A stretch of DNA of 64,000 nt from Proales similis. Taxonomy: Eukaryota; Rotifera; Eurotatoria; Ploima; Proalidae. Every line of letters begins with the position of its first letter. The stretch's first letter is position 1. Shown in pieces: positions 54,924-64,000 of this stretch. The stretch lies in assembly GCA_019059635.1 (NCBI GenBank), contig JAGVRJ010000009.1, positions 1,521,001 to 1,585,000 of the forward strand, read 5' to 3'. The translations under genes were made by a program, and so were the position numbers. Under the pieces are notes generated by a model, which did not search any database, was not told the DNA's origin, and worked only from the letters and a program-made list of their open reading frames with translations.

Positions 54924-56217
54924 TTAGCTCACTGCAAACCTGCTCGGATCTTCGCCAATATTTTCTTCCGTTCAAAAGCGAATGGTAGATGTGCCGCGAT
55001 TTGTCGGCACGGTTATAAACAACAGCTCTGTAAGCATGATTTCTTAATCAAAAATTTCATAGAATTCTGGGTTCTTGGGGAAGCGTACGTCAGTTATGCG
55101 TGTTCTATTGATATCACTTTTGTCATATTCCTTAGTCTTTATCATCAACGCGCAGGAATGATGCAAAACCTTGCACTTATCGATTCCCTAAGAGCATGCA
55201 TGACATGCTTCATAAAGGGTCTACTAATTAAAATGTTCGCGCGCGTAAGTGAATTTCAAGCGCCGGTATACTCTGAGACAAAGATGTTCCCCTTCTAAAT
55301 GACACTTGTTCAGAAATGTCTTCGAATGTCTGTAGAAGAACAGCAACCTACATGCGCAACCAAATGGAGGCTATTTAAAGAACGTATCGATGCTAGTCAC
55401 GTAATCGATTAAGATCTCCCTTAATAGTTATTTCAAGATTGATCAGTTTCAACATGCGTTTTGAAGCCGTTGAAGCCTTTCATGTGAAGCGTCATGTTCG
55501 ATTAAATGAATTTTTAGAATAGGAACGCAGAAAGATAACGCTGCGTACTGTTCACTTGATCAGTTGTCGAACGGCTCTTATTCGAGTGTAAATAAAAGAT
55601 TTGAGTGAATAAATAAACAAACGAACCACCCGCAGTTAGGGCCTGACCCAGTGTATTCTGGTGGCAGGACTTGCAGATCCAGCGGCTTTAAAGAAACAAA
55701 AGGGAAGTTGAGTGGCTCGCTGTCGGTTTCAGAGCTCAGCTCTTTGTTGCTCACTCAAGGCCATTCAACCGTCAGTTGGCTCGCCGCTGCCGCATTCGTC
55801 CTGATTCTAATTAATTGCTCTCAACGTCATTTACTTCCAGCATGGCATATTTCGACCACTCACTAATTTGATAAACAAACAAGGCGTAAAAGACGATAAG
55901 TGGCATTTTCGATTATTCCTCCGCCAAATCGAAACAAACCGAGCGAAAGATGAAAGCGACTCTAAAAAGCGGCACGCGTCCTCTTGTCTCGATTTTTATG
56001 CTGCTTTATTAAATAACGTTGACGAATGACTCATTGACTTCCACTCGACTCGACGAACTTGGCGTCTAGTCTCAGTCAACGCGGCCGAGTCAAACATGTC
56101 CGTGAATATTAAATAATCAAGTGACAAAAAGGATAAAAAAAAAAGGGAAAAGAAACTGAAAAGTTGAAATAAACAAGACGTTTCTGTACAGCCGATAGAC
56201 AAGTTCGCTTTCGCGGT
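54924..56217. other. Intergenic region
   Basis: 1.3 kb with no supported gene. AT-rich. A plus-strand open frame at 55651-55866 has a hydrophobic stretch but no ATG-plus-family support; I leave it uncalled. An adenine run and AT-rich sequence near 56130 belong to the 3' flank of the KEN-box gene. Confidence 0.4.
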
Positions 56218-57334
56218 TTAAAAAGCGTCAACGGCCTCGTAAAAGTTGCTACTGCTGAACACCGACATTCGGCTGTTTGTCTTCACGGTCCGATAGGAGA
56301 GCGGTGAATGGCTCGGTCTCTCCGGCCTTCGCAGTCGATCGTACGTGTTTTGTAACGGTTTCAGAACTGACGACTGAATTTCGGACGACTCGTCTGATTG
56401 GCTCTTGCCGAAAACTATAGGCAGAGCCATAATCGGCATGTGGAAGCCTGTCGACACGTACGCGTTTTGACCACGGTACTGGTTGAGCATTAAAGCTGTA
56501 AGGCCCATCGTCGGTCTGCGCTTCTCGCCACGTCTCTTCATCAGTTCGGATTGGATACGCTGCTCGAACAGGCGCTTTTGCTCTTCCGATTTGAAGATAA
56601 AATTTGATGGACTGTTCGTTGCGGTGGCTGTTGATGCAGGACCACTAGGCGAAGTGCTCATGCTTGATGAAGACGAGCAAGAAGACGTGTTGGGTGACTG
56701 TTCAACCGACTTGCGTCCGATCGCTTTCAAGGCCGAACGAGACACTGCCTTGCTAAGACGGCCGACTGAAAAGCGACTGGCCTTGGGCGTATCAGAGGGC
56801 AGCTCCTTTTCTTTGCCTTTGTTCGGCGTTGCATCGTTCTCTTTGTTTTCTTGATTCGTTCTCGCGCTCAGAGTGAGCTCGTCCGTCTATTCAAAACGAA
56901 TATTATTAGCAATGCGGACAGTTGACATTTAATCCTTTTGAGCGTCAAACTCATCACGCAACCGGCTGTCACACGAACATGTCGATTCCGGGTGAATGAT
57001 TTGACTCGCCCAATTCACTTACCGGCTTAATTGCGTCTTCTGAACGAAGCGAATAGTTGGTCGGACGCCGTTGCACTCCGCCTCGATTACGCTGCAGTCG
57101 TTTGGGCTGAGCGCTCTTCACGTAGCGGCTGGGCGTTTGACGGCTGCTATCGGCCGATATCTTCAACGGTGTTCGAAACGATGAGTCCAGTTTTAAAATG
57201 CTCGAGTCCAAGCTCTTCTGAGGCTGAAATCGGTAGATATCGTCGGTGAGCAAAAGCTGCTTTCGCGCCAATTGAGTCGTTCGCTGGCCAGCTTTGGGTG
57301 TCGGTTGATTTTTCATGAACTTGGGCAGCTTCAT
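56218..57334 (-). CDS. KEN-box protein, unrecognised
   Basis: A 326-residue basic, low-complexity protein with two exons (57023-57334 and 56218-56886) and a 136-bp intron; frame continuous. I do not recognise it. Visible features are: a basic N-terminus with repeated TP sites (TPKAG, RTPLK, RQTPSR); a KEN degron in NQENKEND (residues 119-121), right after the splice; a Ser-rich middle (about 155-185); and a helical stretch FKSEEQKRLFEQRIQSELMK (about 193-212) followed by RPTMGLTALMLNQYRG. TP sites plus a KEN box are what one expects of a CDK and APC/C-regulated mitotic protein such as sororin, securin or spindle factors. None of these can be assigned from sequence. Confidence 0.62.
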
Positions 57335-60300
57335 ATTGTCCGTTGTCTCTTTGTTTGAATTCTGTCAGATTCTAAAGTGAAAGTGAATGATTGTCAAACT
57401 TGTCGAGCCAATGAATGTACTGAGTAGTAAGTGAGAAGCGAAACTGGGTAAATATATAATTTTGGAGGAAAACGAAACTCTGTGTAACAAGATACTCGAC
57501 TAGATGCAAATAATTGATAAATAAACATCGTACGTAATTACTGGGTTTTGTAGCAGCATGTTAATAAGGTCTGTTTGCCCGGGCTATTAGACTGCGATTA
57601 AAAAGTGATCTTAATCTGGCCACGGTATGCGAGTCAATTGCGTAAGCTCGGCTTCCTGCCCGCGTCGTCCAGTCGACTAAAGACTAGTGAGTAAATAGTG
57701 CGGACAGCGAGCCACTTTAAATGGCCAATAAACTGAGGTGAGAACCAGCCGATAGATATGTGAACATTTATCCTGGCCTGGACACACTGGCTTTTAATTC
57801 ATTCACACTGAATGCCTTCAGGATGATTGGGGATGAGTGTGATAAAGACTGATGTTTTCTTTCGAGGAAAGTGCCATAAAACGGCTGTCTGGCTCAAAGG
57901 TGATTCGAAAGAGTCGGAAGAAAATGTCATAAAAATCGAAATGCCGGAATTCAGGTATGATGATTCGAAAATGTTAGAGGCAGCGGCTTAAAAAGGCGTT
58001 TGTACGCTTGGACTGTTTACTGTTTAATAGAAGGAGAGGAAGCCCTAATTAACTCTGGCAGACCGATCCTGCTTGCCTCACTTCCTCATAGATGTGCCGC
58101 TCTACTGTGCCGACGCTTTGTTGAGGCACATAGTCGAAAACAATTCGAATGAAACGAATCATGAAGACGGTTCGGACGCTAGCCGCCTTCTAACAGCAGT
58201 AGCAGCAGTAATTAAAGCCGAATCAAATATTTAATATGCTTTTCACACGTTCGGAGTAAAGCGGCGCCGTCACTGATGCTAGCCGCCACCGAAAACATAA
58301 CAAGCAAATTTATCACCCTCGCCAGTGGGAGAGAGAGAGTGACTTATCTGACCAGTGAATCTAATCGACTGCTAAAAGACGTTATAGTCCGATTGGCTTG
58401 GATTTAAACGGCCTTCAGAGGCAACGAACTGTTGTGAATCCAATCAGCAGTAATAATTAATGGAATTCAAGCCGGCGCCGTCCGACTGGCTTGCCCTATC
58501 CTAGCCGTTCATGCCCTATAATTAAGGCATAGAGGGCAGGCAGCAGCAACATGTTTTCCGTAATTGAGTTTGATTGATTCGAATATGTTACTGATATTCG
58601 TCCAATTTGAATAAATAAACAAGCAATGACGTGCTAAAGAACGAAGCAAAGGCCTCTGCGATGACAAATTGTACTGGGTCATGCTCGAATAAATTCTGCC
58701 CTGTTGTGTTTACTTAGCTGGCCAGAAGGACACGATGTGAGGTGTATGTGGGTGTGTGTGTGTGTGTGTGTGTGGGGAAGGGTCGGCTCCATCGTTGTCG
58801 CTTCGTCACCGTCAACGCAGATGAATTGTCGATAAATAAGAGTATGGGATGAAATAACAGTGAAAAGAAACACAAATGAAACGCACTGTCAAGTGCGAGC
58901 TCGAACAAATGATCGTACGCAATAGAACGTAACGCGCGTATAAAACGTTTTAATCGAGGCGAGGACAAGGACCGTCCAATGACGAGCGGACGATTAGGAC
59001 TTGACCAATCGCAACAAGGCTATAACGGGCGAAATCTGAAGTAACACTTGATGCTTGTAGACCTGTACGACTGACCGGCCGTGAGAAGCCAAGCAAGCGC
59101 GAATAAGTGCCTCCAAGACATTCCTCTTGCTTTATGGCGAAAAAGTATTTGCCGAGCAAGTAGTTTAAGATTAATCGGCTTCTAAATCGCGTCTTAGACT
59201 GGACAAATCCAATTTAGAATCACGATCAATACCTTGCTCAGCAATGCGTTAAGTAAATACGAATGCGAGCGGCCAGAGTGAGAGCTGAGCTCAGGAAGCT
59301 CGGCTCGAAATAGGCCGGCATCATCCAACTGATTGCGTCGATGCCTATTGACGGTTGGCCAAATCAAGACCATGTGCGCTCAACCTGCTCTCAAATAAAT
59401 CCCTCTTTTCGTCACTCTCGATTAATATTCATGAGCCGTTCTGAGAGAGAAATAAACCGCCGCCGTCTGAGGCCATATGTTTCCTGTTCGGTCGCTCTCA
59501 AAGCGCTTTGTAGAAGTGAGCGTTTTTTCGGTTCTATCCGTTTTGGCCGAAACTCTATCCTAATGAACTGTGACCGAATCGTGACGGTCCATGAGACCTT
59601 TTTTAAAGAACGTAAGAATACACAGGAAAGGCGCAAACTGAACCGGTGCCACTGCTGGGGCCCGGATGCATTCGGTTAAATACGAGAGAATTTCACCAGC
59701 ACACTCACACACAAACAAGCGAAGCGAGTCGATGCGCGTCCTGCCAAGAGTGAAGAGGCCTCTCCTCAATTCAGTTATCACAACTTGGCTAAAAATGTTC
59801 GTTATCAAGCCCGAGGGCCCTGGCGGCCGCCTGAAAGGTCAAAATGATTAATTTGGACGAGCCTGTCCCTCTCGCTCTGTCTTCTTCCTTTTTGAACAGT
59901 GATAATGGAGCAGCTAATTAAGGAGTAGAAGGCGAGCTCAAGCTCACCATAGAGAAATAAATCAATTTTAGAAAAAGCCAGACGCCTGAATTGCCATCTC
60001 ATTTGATCCGCGCTTCGATTTATAATAGAAACGGCTGTCAAAGCGAAAGTGATCGAACCAATCTAGTAAAGTGAATATTTTCTAGACGCCCAAATTGGCA
60101 AATCGAATTGAGAAGTGAGCATGCGTACGAGCGATAAGATGGAACGCGATAAACACGCCATTCTCCTTTTCAACGTTCGAAAGTTTGTGTGTCTCACAGG
60201 AAATGTAACGAGCGATCATCAATGCATCTTTCTTCAAGTCGCTTATTGGATAAATAAATGTTGGTTTAGCTCAATGGCTAAAGCGATTAAGCCTGCTAAA

Positions 60301-61604
60301 ATCTCAAGAGCCTCGCGCACTTATTCGACGTTGCCCGCAAGAAATAAGTTTGTTTAGGCAAAAACGAACAATGAGCTCAATGCGACTTAAGACGGCAGCA
60401 GGACTCGATGACGATCACGACCCGTACAAATAACGGTGATGCTAACTTGCTTGTTTAAACAAGCCATCCTCAGCTCGTAAAGGAAACACATCGTCTTATA
60501 TCAACACGCACCAAATGGAATCTAAATCATCGTCGACAATCGTGGTCATCATCATCATCAGCACCTTTTAATTAATTCGAAATTGATTGCATCAGAACAA
60601 TTTTCGACCTGACGACAAGCAAGGACACAACTAGCGGGATGAAAGGGACGCGATTAAGTGCATCTTTTTCTCAGTTTCCTTTTTTTTTGTTTCGATTTCT
60701 CTTGAGTAGAAAAAAACTCGCCCGGCGGCTCTCAGCTCTCTTCTTTACTTTTTTGTTATTCTGACTGTATAGCTCTTGGAGCTTGAGGTTTGGGAAACCA
60801 TTAATTATTTCTTAAATGGTTAAATAATAGGGAGAGGTCGCAAAGCGCCCTCGAGCAAAGCTCTTTGCTGCCGCTCTCCTTTGATATTTTAATTCGAAAC
60901 GTCATATTAGCTCTTCTCGACTTTATCTAAAAATCAAACAAAATTCGCCTCCATTCTTTGTTTGTACTCATTGCCTGCCTGTTGAGTTGGCTCTCTGAAA
61001 ATGCCGTTTGTCGCCGAGCACACAGGCCAAGCAGCTGCATGGGGACTCACACCTACGATCAATGAGCCGTTTAGAATATTGCTCGTTGCTCGGGGCACTG
61101 ATTACCCCACCTTGCCCTGATTATCTCAATTCGTTTCCGACAGTTTGACGGAAAGCCTCGCCTGCCGCTATCGCCTCCTTCTGTGCTATAATACTCTGTT
61201 CGTGTGCCTTTGGCTTTTTCCACACTCCGATTGCTGCTGATCGGCTTCCGGTCCCACCAATCTTCCCTTCCTACATAGAGCACACGTCCTAATTGTGCGG
61301 CGAGCAGGAACTATTTCGAAACTGTCTATCGAGCCGCCAATTTGATAGCCGGGCTTCTCACCAATCAATCCAATCGCTATACCGACCTGATAAGTGAAAT
61401 GAAATCAAAGCGAGACGCTTCCGATCCCGGCAGCCGCAGCCGAGGCCTTGTTCTACAAACTTTCAATCAGCTGTCAATAAGATGGAATTTGTTTGAAAAC
61501 TTTTGGCGGCACGGGCTTCACGTTCCAAGATTTAAGCGACAAATCTCTTCTCGGTGGACAATCAGTTCCGATTCCTCTCACCAAAACAGAGCTTAGAGAA
61601 AGCG
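57335..61604. other. Gene-poor stretch of 4.3 kb
   Basis: The longest interval without a recognised gene in the window. Open frames in it (for example 59341-59679 plus, 112 codons) are Arg/Ser-rich with no start context or motif and look like chance. Holds a GT microsatellite (58752-58774) and a short CAT run (60547-60560). Several TAATTA-type sites occur (for example near 58450, 59920 and 60570). It may be regulatory DNA or contain non-coding transcripts. Confidence 0.5.
58752..58774 (+). repeat. GT microsatellite
   Basis: About eleven GT units. Confidence 0.85.
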
Positions 61605-62894
61605 ATGAAACTAGTCAGTGTGTTTAAGCAAAACATGATCGAAATCAAATTCCGAAGCGTTATCAAATCGACCAAAGAGAGCAAAGAGGCTCGCAGAGCC
61701 AAGAAACGAGTGCGCTTCAGTTGTCAGCCTATACTTGCTCAATTGCCCGAGCTCCAGACCGATTATCCAGTTAAGTCTGGCACCTACATTCGACGTAGTT
61801 GTAAATCGTCTGCAGTACTTGTCGTAAGTGTCAGATTTCACTCTTAATTTAAGCAAACACGTGATCTACGCTTGGCCCGAGTGCACACTGTCCAATAGAA
61901 GTTTGTAATGAAATCGCATACGCTTGCAAATTAGCCAGTCGAGTACTCGTAGGGATTTAAGCGAACTGCTAAGCTCATGTTCGAAACATTAGGACTCAAT
62001 TTAGTAGAGCGAGTGAAAGATTTCGTTCGTCCAGAACAAATGAAGTTTTACTCAAAGCGAAAGACGCCCGAACCCTCTGCCACTCCGTCGGCGGCCAGGA
62101 TTATCAAATCTCTGGCTGTTCACGAAGACAAAGAGCCGTCTAGAAACACGCTCAAAACGGTCAAGTTAAAAAAGAAGAATAAGGAAAAGAAAAAGTCTCT
62201 TCCTTTTCAAAAAGACTCGCATGCCTTGACCGAAAAATTTACTGAGCATTTCTTTGCCCTATTTCGGCCAAGCGTAATCTCCCAAATTCTACCTCATTCT
62301 TGTTCAAAATTGTAATTCAGTGTTTATTTTTAAGAAGAAAATAGGCAAGCATCAGCAAAAGTTTTTCATCGACAACACCAAAGTCTACTTCCCGGTCGGA
62401 ATCGTGTTTCCTCAAGGTGAGCCATCGCTTTTTTCTAACAAATCTTTGCACTCACATGAACGTTATATCTGACAGATGATGACAGATTCAGCACCGTAGG
62501 TTATCAAGAGACTCGACGCGAATCGATGGTCAGTGTCCAGTCAAATAATTTCGAGACATCCAAGCGACGAGCTCAGCCTTGCATGGGCGTCAAAGCGTCT
62601 TCGTTAAAACGCGCCCTAAAGGAACAGCAATCGGGACGAAGTCAACTTCCCACATGGAAATCCGAATTATTTTCCACTAGACCCGTTCCATTTTTGGACA
62701 ATGCAGACACCAGCGTTCGACCCATAAGCACCTCAACTTCAATGAACTCGCTTGAAGATGAGGTTGTCACTCGCCCGTCCGGTCTGAGGGTATCACCCAT
62801 AAAGAAACCTGTCGGCAAGTCCTCCAGCATGAGGGTTGTTCAGCCACGTTTAGCATTCCGACCCGATCAGGACTTGTTCGCCACAGAAGTGTGA
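61605..62894 (+). CDS. Basic protein with PP1-docking RVxF motif, unrecognised
   Basis: A 339-residue predicted protein from four exons: 61605-61823, 61974-62273, 62335-62416 and 62476-62894. Introns are 150, 61 and 59 bp, and the total is divisible by three. I do not recognise a named orthologue. Near residue 33 it has AKKRVRFSCQPILAQLPELQ followed by PVKSGTYIRR. KRVRF fits the protein phosphatase 1 docking consensus, and the RVxF-plus-PxKxG layout resembles the PP1-binding block of Repo-Man (CDCA2) and Ki-67 (RVSFG...PPNTPLKRGE). The second exon carries a Lys-rich run (KKKNKEKKK), and the third has FIDNTKVYFPVGIVFP. The C-terminus is Ser/Pro-rich (SPIKKP). A chromatin or mitotic PP1 regulator is a guess from these short motifs. 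The first ATG choice is open: the frame continues upstream from a GTG at 61554. Confidence 0.55.
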
Positions 62895-64000
62895 CACTTC
62901 TTCATCCTTTCTTACACTTGAATCCTATCAATTTTTGTCAATTCTTTGCATTTCAAGTTTGCTTCTCATTTCTCAATGTTCTTTATTTATCTTAATTTAA
63001 TTCTGATTGTGTTAATCAATCAAGAAAACAGTGTAACAATATAAAAATTGGCCGATAAATAAAATCATCTTTTCCCTATTATTGGCATGTCTGGTGTTCG
63101 TATCCCATATCCACTGGCCGATGAATCCTAATTCAATCAAGTAGTGCACCAGGCAACATATACGAATTAAACAATCATACGACTAATGAACGGGTAGCAG
63201 CTCACAGTCAGACGAATATCTGGTTTGTCTATTCCAATCAATACTGAGTGAATTGTGTGTCTGCACAGGCAAGGTTTCTCACGCACAGCCACAGACCAAT
63301 TGGCGTCTGCATGTCAATATTGCATATCTGTTCCCCAGCAACTTTCCATAAGTCAATAGTTAATTAAAAAATCATTCGAGTATGCTTAACAGTCATGAAA
63401 CCCAGCGGCATGAAATATTCACATTTGCCTTTTAACACGTTTCTAACGCAGGCCGATTTGCATATCATTCGGTCCGGTATTAATTATTCTGGCTATTAGG
63501 GCGTTACATGTAAATAGGAAATGAGATTCTGTCATTGAGCAGAGAAGAGCAGCATGAGATGGGACGGATCTGGACATTCGACCAGGCCCCTCTCTGGGAC
63601 CCACGGCTAATTAGAAGAAACGAGTTCGATTTGGCAGAGGTGAGTGCACCAACTGCCCCGGGCTTCCATTCAATTGAGCATAGCTCGACCCAATTACGAA
63701 GGAATTTTCATTAAGTTATCATTTAATCCCTCGTAGAGCCGCTTGTCGACAGCAGGCTTAGCATGTCAAGCAGGCTAAATATCGAGTCAACAAGATTAAG
63801 AGTGTTGGTCTCTGGGCGCCTCTAAACCAGCCCTCACGATTATCCTACCTCTTGAAAATTCAATTGAACGAAAGTTATATAACCGTTCGAATGGACTAGA
63901 TTCGATCGTCAAGCCTCCTTGGCGACGATCATTGAGCCATCTTCTCAATCGAAACTGAAACTCAACAACCCCGACCAGATTGTAATTCGATAAGGCAAAA
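62895..64000. other. Right-end intergenic region
   Basis: About 1.1 kb, AT-rich at its start (AATAAA-type signal near 63056 for the preceding gene). No gene is supported. A good donor-like site (ggcagag|gtgagtg) near 63640 could mark an untranslated exon of a gene starting beyond the window. Confidence 0.4.

Noticed and set aside
59341-59679. 112-codon plus-strand frame in the gene-poor block
   Set aside because: Arg/Ser/Cys-rich random-looking composition, no motif and no splice or promoter context.
60260-60345. tRNA-like start 'ggtttagctcaatggctaaagcg'
   Set aside because: The A-box fits, but there is no matching B-box (GGTTCRANTCC) at the right distance, and I could not pair an acceptor stem.
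1-64000. CRISPR arrays, bacterial operons, transposases, rRNA genes
   Set aside because: None seen. Introns, poly(A) signals and gene families are those of an animal nuclear genome. No reverse transcriptase, transposase or long terminal repeat motif was recognised.

Overview
The window is nuclear DNA from a compact animal genome. Genes lie on both strands and are split by GT..AG introns that are mostly 40-85 bp long, and AATAAA poly(A) signals follow many genes. The gene set is metazoan: nibrin, a polycystin-1-like channel, TANGO1/cTAGE5, a Phox2 homeobox gene, TRIM37, rhabdomeric-type opsins, PHTF, two prolyl 4-hydroxylase alpha genes, MCFD2, Pellino and HGSNAT. The r-type opsins and a large family of unusual rhodopsin-class receptors suggest an invertebrate protostome with a small genome. 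I cannot name the phylum from the sequence alone. All assignments come from reading motifs and remembered family features; no search was run.

Layout. 0-1.6 kb (+): 3' part of nibrin, a DNA double-strand-break sensor. 1.8-9.3 kb (-): a polycystin-1-family protein with REJ, GPS, PLAT and channel parts. 9.6-12.9 kb (-): TANGO1/cTAGE5-like ER-exit-site protein. 14.1-15.4 kb (-): SLC35G-type transporter. 16.2-17.0 kb (-): Phox2-like homeobox gene, head to head with TRIM37 (17.6-20.1 kb, +). 20.7-22.4 kb (-): a C2H2 zinc-finger protein. 23.9-27.5 kb (+): two tandem opsins. 28.3-31.2 kb (+): PHTF. 31.3-35.5 kb (-): two prolyl 4-hydroxylase alpha genes, the upstream one apparently catalytically dead. 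36.0-36.5 kb (+): MCFD2. 39.0-40.8 kb (+): Pellino. 41.3-55.0 kb: a cluster of five minus-strand rhodopsin-class GPCRs, interrupted by a divergent actin-like gene, two tandem RING-MATH genes and HGSNAT. 56.2-57.3 kb (-): an unrecognised KEN-box protein. 57.3-61.6 kb: a gene-poor stretch. 61.6-62.9 kb (+): an unrecognised basic protein with a PP1-docking motif.

Genes with linked roles. P4HA (collagen hydroxylation in the ER), TANGO1 (collagen export from the ER) and MCFD2 (ER cargo receptor cofactor) all serve early secretion, though they are not adjacent. TRIM37, Pellino and the RING-MATH pair are ubiquitin-ligase-type proteins.

Most notable. (1) The two opsins share a tract of 674 bp with 7 differences that runs through three introns, while their 3' halves are strongly diverged; this looks like recent GC-rich gene conversion. 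(2) All five clustered GPCRs have Gln in place of the near-invariant Arg of the DRY motif. Two of them repeat the opsin pattern of a homogenised 5' half and a diverged 3' half. (3) One of the tandem P4HA genes has lost its iron-binding residues.
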